Positions 22,329-32,803 of a stretch of DNA of 64,000 nt are shown piece by piece. Location: NCBI GenBank assembly GCA_902728285.1, contig CACVBU010001044.1, positions 934,039 to 998,038 on the forward strand, given 5' to 3'. Under the pieces are notes generated by a model. The model saw only the letters and a program-made list of their open reading frames with translations, made no database searches and was not told where the DNA came from. Every line of letters starts with the position of its first letter. The first letter of the stretch is position 1. Source of the DNA: Clytia hemisphaerica. Its lineage: Eukaryota > Cnidaria > Hydrozoa > Leptothecata > Clytiidae. Position numbers and translations under genes: made by a program.

Positions 22329-24270
22329 CAAATAATATTCAATTTTTTTGCCCTGCCATAAAGTGTAGCAATCTGCCTTGAAGGGTGAAATTTGTAACTT
22401 GAGTCCGATAAGATGGATGTCCAAGCAGAACCATGCTTTTTAAAACCAGTTCTTAAAAATTATCCTCTATAGAAGAAAAAGGCACTTTTTTCCTCCTTGG
22501 TTGTTTTCCTATTTTCGATGTTTTCTCAAAATTAACTGAAGGGTCTATTATCGAGTTTTTGCTGGGTTGAAGAATCGAAGAATCGTTCGGTAGAAGTTGG
22601 GCTTCTTGGATTATACTTGTATCGGTAGTTTCAATAGGAAAATTGTTCACATCTAAGGAATAATTCGGCCAAACTTCAAAGTGCCCAGTACTTGAATCCG
22701 AGACTGACGTTTGAAAAGATGTATTCATTGGTGCTATATTCGAAAACCTTTCACATATCTCCCCCATCGCATTTAAAGAGGGCTGTTCATCCCTTAACTT
22801 GTTCATGGATGCCTTGCCTTTTAAGGCTACGTCACGCGATTGAAGCTTTTGATAGTGAATTTTAGCCACAAACGAGGTGTGTTTTTGATCTTCGGACAAT
22901 TTTTTTGATCATCGACGCTAAGGATTCTGCACTTTTTGTTTCGATAATTTGACGATACCTTGTCGGATTGATATATTTTCCTATTGCTTGAAAGACGATT
23001 CTCCCGAAAACATCTCCAATTCTTGCCAGTTGTGTGCCGTTGCGAGTAACTAGAACGTAATTGCATTTAGGGTTGAGCCTTGAGCGAATATACTTGATAT
23101 ACCTGTGAACTATTTCTATGATTTCCGAAGAAAATATCAAAGTGTCAAAACCATACTTTTCCTGCGTTTTAAAAACAGTTTGGTCTATCATGCCCCTTTC
23201 ATTGATGTTTTCCACCATTTCGACTGTAAGAAATTGAAAGGTCATCGGCCTAGTAGCTTTTATCACGATGAAAAATATGGCCGTTAAAAGGAGGTACAAA
23301 AGATAAGTCGTGTGGTGGCAACGGAAGGGCTTCATCCGAGGCATTCAGTAAAATTTGTGAAAACCTGTCCGTGTGATATGGTACGACTTTTTGCATTTCG
23401 TCGAGAGTGGCCCAACAGTTAATTTTTGATAGGTATTCGGCACTTAACAAAACATTCCATTCCGATCTCATCTTTTTAGATAGTGAAAGTTTTACCCGGT
23501 CGATATAGATTTCCGACGATAAAAATGTCGTTTGTGAGTCTCCTCTTTCAATTCTGCGGTAGTCTAAAACATGAGATAAAGAATGCATATATCCATAATA
23601 CCAGCGTAGCCAACTTCCCAGCAGGTTTTAAGGTATTCGATAAAATCTGATATAGCGGTCACGTTTCCCAAGCAAAAATCTACTACCGTAAACGGGATAT
23701 CCCAGCTCGCACAGCAATCTTGGCAGCAAAATTTGAGGAATTTTAAGACACGGCAACTAATCTGGCTTGCTTGGCTAAAGCTCTTCATTCCTCCGCCAGG
23801 GCTGCAAAGCCAGAGCTTGAGCATCTTATCAAATTTACAGTCTTTCAAAAACATTGGCATATGTTTGTTCTACTTCTCCTAGATTTATTTGGTTTTTTCA
23901 CTCCGTGTCGAAAGTTCTGGCAAAACAAACTTTTGGGTCAGGTCTCGTTTCGAAAAAGTAGTACCATCCATGCCTGGTAAAAACGTGTTTACGGCACCCT
24001 CTTTTGGTTGTAAAAGAAAAACTGTCACAATTTGGAACTGGGCAATAAAAAAGTCCATCCAAATCTTCTTTGAGGTGTAGCCTTTTTGCTTTCGAACTGG
24101 CCCCGACGGCATTCTTCCATATCTTTTTAGAAATAATTTTCCTGGCATTAATTGTCCACTTACTTGCTAAAGGCGATTGTCCTTTTCTGTCACCCTTGAC
24201 ATGTCAAGTTTTTTTCTACTTTCTTGCACATTTTTGTTCGTCTTGGGTGATCCTTTTCGTTACTAGGCAT
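22329..24270 (-). pseudogene. Decayed tyrosine recombinase with zinc finger and Myb-like domain
   Basis: Segments in different frames line up as one protein, read right to left. They are an N-terminal part with a C2H2-like finger (FYCPVPNC ... CRKHVFTRH, about 23985-24060), a middle region containing LCSPGGGMKSFSQ, and a recombinase core. In the core, R of ATRPMTF is at 23249-23251, R of INPTRYRQ at 22958-22960, H of DQKHTS at 22879-22881, and Y of KIHYQK at 22852-22854. The H-to-Y spacing of nine matches the catalytic block of the family. The usual His of HxxR is Asn here. The C-terminus (about 22329-22480) reads as a Myb/SANT-like domain in the next frame. At least four frame breaks separate the segments, one at an A7 run near 22905 and one at a T5 run near 22455. 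The start is uncertain. It could belong to the SF3 element or be an independent insertion. Confidence 0.75.
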
Positions 24271-24954
24271 TTTATAGTGAAAAGTTGATCGAAAAAAGGC
24301 GAAATTGCACGAAACTATGATAATTTTTCCTTTGTGAGGGAAGTAAAATTTGGAGTAATCACTAAATGTTATGTTTGAAAATTGATAGCACAATATCACG
24401 TTCTTGAACTTCAAAGTTATGTAATTATCTAAAGTTATGTAAAGCTCGCTAATGGTAAAACTCCATCCTACAACAATTTTTCTATGTGCAAACTCGTTAA
24501 AAAAATTGTAGAAAAAAGCATTCCTATCTGAAGTCTGTAATTTTGTCATAAAAACAGAACACGTTCTGGAAATTATAAATCATTACCATCTATAATTATA
24601 TTTTGCAAAGGAACTGACTGGGTCATCCCATGAGGATCACTGAGTGTCATTTGACTCTCTTAATCAAGATACCTATTCAGAACAATGTGTTCCCCTTTGT
24701 TCAATCATAATGAATCACTGTGTTCCTTTCAACGTTGAAAACAATAGATTGCTAAATATTTTCAAAAGGTATTGTGAGTTCCGAAAAAATTGTTCCCAAA
24801 AGGATAAATGGTAGCCTCTAATTTTTCAAACTTAAATTAAAGAGACCTTCCTCAAGGGAAAAAGGAACTCTTTTATTCGAAAACGTATATAAACATGAAT
24901 TTATAATTTCCAAGTTCTATATTTTTGATAAAATTTTCAGCTAAGTTGTTGTCT
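24271..24954. other. No supported gene
   Basis: AT-rich sequence with an open minus frame directly upstream of the recombinase pseudogene (24280-24549) that has no recognisable motif. No element terminus could be identified here. Confidence 0.35.
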
Positions 24955-25976
24955 ATATCGTAATGTAATATTGTTTTGTAAAGAATACAGTGGGTACAGA
25001 AGCATTCCAAAACCAAAATGATTCGAAATACAACCAAACAACAGGAACATAACATGGGGATAACATGAAATATCCTTCAGGAATTTCTCCAACAAAAGGA
25101 GTGTTAATGTCAAGTTTGTGTACCGTCAACTGCTCTATAATGGGATTACTTGAGATAACATGGGACATACTGCTTTCTGGTCAGCTTTTTCTCTCTATCG
25201 TCACATCCTCTTCAACAACAAACAGATTTCCATGTTTCTTGGACAGTACAAAAAAGATGATTCTGTGGAGGTTCGGTTAAAATGGTTGCTGTTTTGGTGT
25301 CCCATTGCACAAACATTGCACAGCTCCATTAAAAACGCAGACAATAGACGATATCGGCTTAACGTGAAAACTCAGATTTGATCCCCGAATATTGTCCACA
25401 ATGCTTTGTGCGGAAAAAATTTCACCGTGAACTTTTTTCCGCACAAAGCATTGTGGGCAATATTCGGGGATCAAATCTGAGTTTTCACGTTAAGCCGATA
25501 TCGTCTATTCATTCCAATTCTTGTTCAACATTTTGAAGTCAAAACTCTCTTGTCATTAAAATGTTATATTAAAATGAAGTTTGATGATTACGATGATAAA
25601 AAGGTTTCAAAATTCCCAGAAGCCTATCCAGAGTTAATGCTATTAAACTAAATATCGACATTGTAAAAGTTATTCTTATGCCGACAAGAATTAAATAGAG
25701 ATTCATTGCACGTAACCAGTTTGCACGATTGGAAACATTCTTTGTATATTCTGAAACAGCAGACAGAAGTATAATACTAACTCCGAACATGACATCAGAC
25801 AATGCAAGATTCGAAAGATAGATTTGTGATTTGTGGAGCTTTTTATTTTTCGATCCTTTAACGATAAATCGAATTTCCAAGACGTTTAAAATCACCATAA
25901 GAATCCCAAGGACCATAAGCATTATGTTAAAAGGCTCACTGATTGTATAATACATAAATTTTCTTCCTTCCTCCAT
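24955..25976 (-). pseudogene. Rhodopsin-like (class A) GPCR pseudogene interrupted by a hairpin MITE
   Basis: The frame 25976-25569 encodes TM1-TM3. TM2 has LSNLALSDVMFG with the conserved Asp, and TM3 ends in ALTLDRLLGILKPFYHR, a DRY-variant. The frame stops right after. Further along the strand, after a perfect hairpin element (25343-25509), come fragments resembling the third intracellular loop (LLLKR, VTIERK at about 25180-25240) and a TM7-like end (FESFWFWNASV, about 24985) in shifted frames. TM4-TM5 are not found. Such receptors normally signal through G proteins at the plasma membrane. This copy cannot. The ligand is unknown. Confidence 0.6.
25343..25509. mobile_element. Near-perfect foldback (hairpin) MITE in the GPCR pseudogene
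   Basis: The arm starting AATAGACGATATCGGCTTAA at 25343 is matched base for base, reversed, by the arm ending at 25509, with a loop of about 12 bases near 25421-25432. Arms of about 77 bp differ at only one or two positions, so insertion is recent or the hairpin is maintained. No clear target duplication is seen. Confidence 0.85.
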
Positions 25977-26249
25977 GTTTTTGACTGGACTTGATCACGT
26001 AGTAGTTTGTAAATGTTCGTGGTTTAAGTTTCACTTTGAATGTAAAATCACATAGATGATTTCAAATATATATTTTTACCAGTTTAACTAGCTTGATTCT
26101 AGTAGCTCGTGGATAAATTCACTTTTGAGTCCTTCTGTATGTCAGAAATTTACTCCTGTACAGCGCCTAGAAAGAGTAGTATATGAACATTAAAAATACG
26201 CTAATTTATAAAGTAAAAAAATTAGAATCTCCATTCTCCAGTTTTCCTA

Positions 26250-27018
26250 TTTCATTCCTATCAAAATCACAATTTTAATCTACATTTTTCTTTAATCTTC
26301 GACAACAAGGAGAAAACAAATTAAATTCGTTGTTCTACGGGCAAAAAATCGGGAAAAAACATGGATCGACCTGTAACCAGTCTTATAAAACTAATTTATC
26401 AAAATTTCTTGAACTTTGTATGTATCTAAAATTAACCCTTTTTGTTTAATTCAGCTTGAAATGTATCTAATAGTACTAGGAGTTCATAAACTCACTTTTA
26501 TCAAGGCTGTGGAGTACAAATAGAGCTCGTTCAATCAATGCAAAACTTTGGAAATACCATTGTTATATATGAAAAAGAACAAACCAAAAAAGTCGTTTTG
26601 AACTAATAGATTCACAATCTTTTTCTGGGTTGATCATCATCAAACTAACCGTTTTAAAAAGAAAATACAATATACAGTCTTCAGTTTTTCGTTGTCTAAC
26701 GTCATTATGTCAGTCCACAGAAGTGTCAGCACTCGTAAAAAGTTTTTTTTTTCGATGTCTGATTCGGCGATAACCTCAGTTATCTTGTGCAACAAATTTG
26801 GTTCAGGGTAACAAGCAATTTCTGTTTCGTAAGGCATTACCGAAATATTTTTGTTTCTGGGGTGTTTGTCCCTATCAAAATCAAAACTTTCATCTCCACT
26901 TTTCTTTAATTTTCAACAACAAGAAAAAAACAAATTAAATTCATTGTTTTACGGGCAGATAATCGGGAAAAACATGGATCAACCAATAACCGGTCTTATA
27001 AAACTAATTTATCAAAAT
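26250..27018. repeat. Direct duplication, copies at 26250-26406 and 26866-27018
   Basis: Both copies contain CCTATCAAAATCA, ACAAATTAAATTC, TCGGGAAAAA.CATGGATC and TTATAAAACTAATTTATCAA, about 616 bp apart and clearly diverged. The sequence between them has no supported gene. Confidence 0.75.
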
Positions 27019-27867
27019 TGCTTTTTTTTCTGGGGTGTACGCAGGTGCTATAGTCTAGAAGTATAAAACCTTCAACTATTGAAATGGAAACACAGAGAAA
27101 AAAACCCACAAAACAAAAGGACAAGACAAATCATAACAAATATCTAGAATGAATATCCACAAAAAGGCTACCAGGTGCGTAAAAAATGATGAAATCGGGA
27201 TACATCAAAGTATAACACTAAAAATCTAAAACGACCTCTGGAAGAACGTAAGTCGGTATGCAACTCAATGTGAGTCAATAACAAATAGGTACTTTCACCG
27301 AACACATGATCTGCTCCTAAGTTTTCCATCTGCACAGGATTTCGCATCGGCCATTTGTGAAAAAATGCTCCGAAGCAGTGTTGATTAGACACCACCACAG
27401 ATAAAATATTGTAAACAGATGTGTTTTGTGAAATATAAAATGCGTGCAATAATGTAAAAAAAACTAAAACATAAAATCTACGGAACCAGCCAAAGAAAAT
27501 AACTGTGAAAAAAACAGGATACTTTATACTATACAAAGTTGCCATACTTTTGACCCGTTTTTGCCCCAACGTTGTAAAAGCATACTAGAAGGGAAGGAAC
27601 TGTGGCTCTTACACACATTTTACAGTTCAAAGAAGAAGATGGAAAGAGTGAAAGAAAAATGAGAATTAAAAACAAATCGGACTAGAACCTGGTTTGAAGC
27701 CCCGTACAGACCGCAAGAGCTGGCGAACGAGTGAATCTTGAGAAAGTTGAAATCTCGAAAATTCCGAAATATGACGAACTATAACCCTTCGAAGACTGCG
27801 ATCTAACCTTGCGTTTTCAGCACCTTGAAGTCGCATTCTTTGTATAAAAACTTTGGAAAAAATTTTT

Positions 27868-28760
27868 TAATGGGCCAGAGAAATTTAATAATAAAAGTGA
27901 AAAGTTAAAATATAATTTTATTAATTTTGACGTTTGGATGTCTTCCTTGCAATGATCACAAGTATTATATAGTAAAAAAATTCAAATCGAAATTCAATAA
28001 AAGTTAATGGGCCAGAGAAACTTAGTAATAAATGTAAAAAGTGAAAATTTAATTTTATTAATTTTGACGTTTGGGTGTCTTCTTTGCAATGATTACAAGT
28101 ACAGGGTGTCCCTAATTAAAGTATCGAGTCGAAACACAAGTACAGGGTGTCCCTAATTAAAGTATCGAGTCGAAACACAACTATGAGTAGAAAGTTTTAT
28201 GTGCGTGTTCACAAAATTGTATTTTAAGCTCTCCCTCTTTTTTCTTTGTCATTACGATTAATTTATACGTTGTAACTACCTTTTGTAATAAGCCTGTGTG
28301 ATGGAGAACGTTCTTATATTTTAGCGATAACACACACAAACTTTTCTACTCAATCGCATGTTCAAACTCGATACTTTAATTAGGGACACCCTGCATGGTA
28401 AAAAAAAATTCAAATCCAGGTTCAATTTACAAAATTCAAAAAAAATCAAAAAATCAAAAAAATTACTACAAGTTATTAAATTTCACAAAGGAAGCACTTA
28501 AAATGGCTCAATGGGGGATGAAGAGACGTGCTCATTCAAATCCGTTTGAGTTCCCTTATGATAAATTTTTTTTTTATGTGAAGTTTTTTATTGATCCGAT
28601 GGTTACTACTATGTAAAACGTTCATGTTATCTATGGAAAAATCATGATTTTCAGTCATTAATTTTCAATCCTATACTTGTGATCAGGGTTCAAAGAAGAC
28701 ACCGAAACGTCAAAAATGAACAAAATTAAATTTTAGTTTTTACTTTTATTACTAAAAACA
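27868..28760. mobile_element. Composite inverted-repeat element with a mariner-like MITE nested inside
   Basis: The segment TTAATGGGCCAGAGAAA ... TTTTGACGTTTGG is present at 27868 and again at 28008, and in inverted form at 28676-28757 (GAAGACACCGAAACGTC ...). Inside sits a TA-type MITE at 28102-28393. This looks like an inverted-repeat element whose left end was duplicated and which later received an insertion. Confidence 0.65.
28102..28393. mobile_element. Tc1/mariner-like MITE (CAGGGTGTCCC ends) with duplicated left end
   Basis: The terminal repeat CAGGGTGTCCCTAATTAAAG appears at 28102 and again at 28143, and its reverse complement ends at 28393. A TA precedes the left end; the right-hand base is changed to CA. 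A clean second copy is at 38789-39018. Confidence 0.8.
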
Positions 28761-29035
28761 AGTTTCCGAAAAGTTACGCAATCCCGATAAATTCAACAAC
28801 AAAATAAAAATAAAAAATCGATTCTGGCAAGTTGTTATCTGCATTTGAACTATAGACAAAAAGCCGTAGCTGACGTGGCAATAAGCGAATGTCGTTCGTA
28901 TCGGGTTCCTCAAGTGACGCAAAAAAATTTCCTTCCCATCCTCCAGTCTGAGCTATTATTCTTTGACACTTTCTTTGTATTGCTAAGTTTTGAAAGTTTT
29001 TGATGCATTTCCCGAAATTTCGAAACTTTTGCGCA

Positions 29036-29096
29036 CTGTATACAAAGCACCTATGATAAGAACGCCAGCGCCTTAACCACTCGGCCATCGAGTGAC
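29036..29096 (-). ncRNA. tRNA-Ser/Leu-like 5' half, pseudo-tRNA or SINE head
   Basis: On the minus strand GTCACTCGATGGCCGAGTGG followed by TTAAGGCG is a textbook class II tRNA 5' half with an A box. The anticodon stem does not pair, and no good B box follows within the expected distance. It is a fragment, not a working tRNA gene. Confidence 0.45.
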
Positions 29097-29713
29097 AACT
29101 GCATTAAGGAGTTCAAAGTTCCTTATTAAACATGGTATTTACTCCAAACTCTACCCGGGGGGGCTAAAACCCTAACCAGGGGTTAACTCCCATCCCCAAC
29201 CCTAGCCCTAACCCTACCTGAAACAACCCTTTAATCTAATCGGGAAATTTGACTCTACTACCAATTCAATCCAAAACATAGGTCAAACATCGCGCGGGTA
29301 GGCGGGCAAAAATTCTAGATCAGTGGTTGGTTTAGCCTGGACTTGTTAATTTATTGCGCGCACATGCCCCGACAAAGACAAAATTTTTTCGATCAGTTGC
29401 TTTTAAAGGTCCATTCTGCTGTGCACTGGACCAAAAAAGAAAATGCATCCAGGTATATATGATATATCGGTCGGTGGATCGAGACAAAAATACCATTAGA
29501 TGCTAGAAATCCCAACATGTTTCGGCCAGACTTTTAGTCTCTAAAACCTAAATAATATATCAGATTTTTTACCTGAAAATGTCAAAACTTTTCAAAACAT
29601 TTTGGCAAAATACCCAATATTTTCCAGACATTTTATCCATTAGGCAGCTCTAAGTTTTTCCTTTACAGTCATTTGAAAGGAAATATGATGAATACAACGG
29701 AATGAAAAATATT
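29097..29713. other. No gene; short telomere-like tract at about 29186-29217
   Basis: A C-rich stretch includes CCCTAGCCCTAACCCTACC, close to the animal telomere repeat CCCTAA but only two or three units long. Nothing else in this interval is recognisable. Confidence 0.4.
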
Positions 29714-30331
29714 AAAGTCTGTCCAGATATAATTGGCAGTGGAAACAAGAATGCCTGTAACTTTTGATAGTCAAATATAATTATGGAATTTTTTTTGCTT
29801 GTTTTAGAGAATGAAAAGTGCTATATTTGAATGTATTTTTGGTTGAAAAATTTGCGATTTTTAGCGGTTAAATTTGCAATTGTAAAAATTGAGCTTTTTT
29901 TCTACTTATGCTATAACGTTCATTTTTACACCAGTGGTAGTTCAACCTTAGGTTAAGAAGTTTGTTAAATTTCAAGGCGAACAGAAAAATCCTTCGGAAG
30001 ATATGGGACCCGAAATATCCCTTGGTAGCACTTTTCTGTGAAATATCAAATCTCCAACTTATTACTAAAACGGGGGTTCCTAACTTCTTAACCTAAGGTT
30101 GAACTACCACTGGTGTAAAAATGAACGTTATAGCATAAGTAGAAAAAAAGCTCAATTTTTACAATTGCAAATTTAACCGCTAAAAATCGCAAATTTTTCA
30201 ACCAAAAATACATTCAAATATAGCGCTTTTCATTCTCTAAAACAAGCAAAAAAAAATTCCATAATCATATTTGACTATCAAAAGTTACAGGCATTCTTGT
30301 TTCCACTGCCAATTATATCTGGACAGACTTT
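29714..30331. mobile_element. Long foldback element, arms about 247 bp
   Basis: The arm 29714-29960 (AAAGTCTGTCCAGATATAAT ...) is repeated in inverted orientation at 30084-30331 with very few differences, separated by about 120 bp. The inner ends are ACCAGTGGTAGTTCAACC and its complement. No coding frame. Confidence 0.9.
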
Positions 30332-31839
30332 AGAAGATTTATTTGCGAACAAAAGGATGAGCAGAAATTATGGTGGGATAAAAGTTCCCTATTTCGGGAA
30401 AATTTACTAGACTTCATTCAGGACTATTTCCGTCAAATTCCAGATTTTTTCCCAGACAGTTTAAGCCAATTCCAGACTTTTCTAGACAGGTGTGCCTATT
30501 TCAGACTTTTTCCAGTCATTCCAGACATTATCCTGACAGATGTAGTAACCCTGTGTAATTTTTTTTTCAAAACGGCTTATGATCAATCCAGAAGAATTGA
30601 TGTGAAAGATTGTGAAACTAATAGTTCAAAAAAACTGTTTTTGTTTTGTTTCATCAGATATAAGAAGCTCCACCTTGTATTGAGCACTATCGAAAAAGAA
30701 GATTCTCTATAAGATATTGAAATTGGTATTATATTTTTTTAAATCTTAGTAATAATTCTATTTTTTCAATTTTTGCCCATAGAACAACAAATTCAATTGG
30801 TTTCGCCCACGAAAACAGAATTAAATTATATAAATTTGGTAGCTTGCTGAGAATAAAAACGAAAGTCAAAAAGAAATTAAAATCAAGCTAATTTTCCCAA
30901 GGGGAAACAATCCTTGGGTAGCTTTTTGAAAATGATGAAAATATCAAACTTTAGTTGTAACCCAAAAATGTCGTGTACCGAGAACAGATCTATTCCTTGT
31001 AAATTTATTACCAGTCCCCAAAAAAGCCGACCGCGTTGCTAAGGTTGATAAGTTTATTGTATGCGATCCGCATTCCCTAAAGTAGTCTAGCAAGCTAGAC
31101 GACTAATTTATACATAGTAGAAATAAAGCAAAAAGTAATGAATAGAACAATTTTAGTTTATACAAACTAAATCCCGTATTATTATTATTATTATTAGTAT
31201 AGGTATTATTAGTATTACACGCATTATAAACGACTCCAGTCAGAGAAAATAGAATTTCACTAACCTCGCCTTGGCTCAACGCATTCGGGTATACCACTTT
31301 CAAATTGACTCAGGCAAAATTTATCTACGCGAGGTCACAATGATCATAGAGTACAAGGGAAAACAAATTAAGTTGCGGACTGGAACTTTTATTCAAGGGC
31401 TGCCACGTAGAATAAGACGATTTTTCTGCTGAAAGTTTTTTAGGCTGTTAGTTGAGGGTACTTTCTCTTTTTACTTTTTTTGCAAATAGAAAACAAAAAT
31501 ATGAGAGCAAAGCTAACAAGTTAAGAAATTATAAGAATTGATATTGAAAATTATTATTTGATTTTTCGATGTCAACCTATTGGTAGCCTTAGACATTGCC
31601 GCTTTTTTTCTACACACAACAACGGAATAAAAAATACTGGTTTTTGATAAGGTGCTCGCTAACCTGTTGGCACCCCTAGTATTCGGTGTAGACGTCTCGA
31701 ATTGACTAAAGCTTTGGCGTTTTAACCTTTAATTAAAATTTAGACATTAAAGTTGAGTCTCTATAACTCGAACCTTGCTCCGTATTACGAAATTTTCTCG
31801 AACAAAGTTGCGTTTCCTATAAAAATGTAAAAATACATA
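30332..31839. other. No gene; ATT microsatellite near 31180
   Basis: AT-rich sequence with an (ATT)n run at about 31178-31196. No frame or motif is supported. Confidence 0.45.
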
Positions 31840-32015
31840 CACGTTTTTTTTTGTAAGAACATCCCAAGTTTTTGACGCTATATGACGTTCTTAACATTAT
31901 GTTCTTAACTTCCCCATTTCATTGGTATTTTTTCTTATGAAATTGAGTGTTATAGAGTTCACGAAAGCTTTGAAATAATGTGTTCTTATAAAGTTTGTTC
32001 TCATTAAAAAACGTG
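31840..32015. mobile_element. MITE of the CACGTTTTTT family (TA target)
   Basis: It begins TA|CACGTTTTTTTTTGTAAGAAC and ends AAAAAACGTG, with the second TA mutated. Shared ends with the copies at 36189-36424, 47950-48190 and 55684-56048 define the family. Confidence 0.65.
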
Positions 32016-32432
32016 TTTTCATAAATAAAAAATAAAAATAAAAAATCGGACGTGTTAAAAAAATCCAAAGTCATCAGGGTTGAAGAAAACAAACAGGCAA
32101 GGTCACGCAATAATAATCAACCTTTTCCAGACGAAAGGTGAATGCAATTTAATTATTGGGGCGCGTTATTCGCTAAGTAGTCAGGAAACCCTCAGCCCTC
32201 GCGAGCCAGCGCAGCTGGTGAGGGCCGGGTATCACCCAAATATACCGAGAATTGTCGAGAGTCTTGAAACGTTTTTTTTTAAGTAAAAATAGCCCGGGGT
32301 ATGATCTTTATTGCAAGTCTTAAATGACAACGCAACCTGGTTAGCGAAGACCCGCTAATTGCATAGTTGCTTTAATGGTACTCATTTACCGACAGAAATT
32401 GGGTAGAGAACTGAGTTGGTTAGATATTATAT

Positions 32433-32504
32433 GACACCTCCGGGAATCAAACCCTGGCCGCTCGCTTGGTAAAACAATGATTAAACCAACGCACCAACTT
32501 GGCT
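32433..32504 (-). ncRNA. tRNA-derived SINE head or pseudo-tRNA
   Basis: The 72-nt minus-strand stretch has an A-box-like GTTGGTGCGTTGG and a B-box-like GGGTTTGATTCCC at tRNA-like spacing. The T arm pairs imperfectly and the acceptor stem does not pair, so a degraded tRNA-derived SINE is more likely than a tRNA gene. Confidence 0.5.
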
Positions 32505-32803
32505 GTTTATACAACACTTAAACAGTGAGTTTAATGCCAGCAAGAGAGGTGGAATTTTCTTTTTGCGGAGAAAAAAATGATTTGGGGCGCTCGCTGAACC
32601 GTTGCTACTGGCGTGGCAACACAGCTGTATTACCGTCATTCTCAATAAGTCAAGATCTAAAACTAAAAAATAATTGTCTCGCCGTTGACATGGACACGCT
32701 GACTGGCTACAATACAATAGCAAAAGTGAAATAATAGTATAATATCATCACTAAATTGACGTCAAATAATACATCGCCAAAGAATTGACGTCAAAAGTAG
32801 AAA

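Noticed and set aside
27168..27569. 133-codon minus-strand frame
   Set aside because: Hydrophobic and aromatic composition typical of AT-rich noise, no splice context, no motif; kept out for lack of support.
28774..29088. 104-codon minus-strand frame starting MAEWLRRW
   Set aside because: Its start is the tRNA-like A-box region read as protein; the rest has no motif.
32185..32240. Possible second tRNA-like sequence (GCGCAGCTGGTGAGGGCC)
   Set aside because: Only an A-box-like word; the surrounding bases do not fold into tRNA arms.
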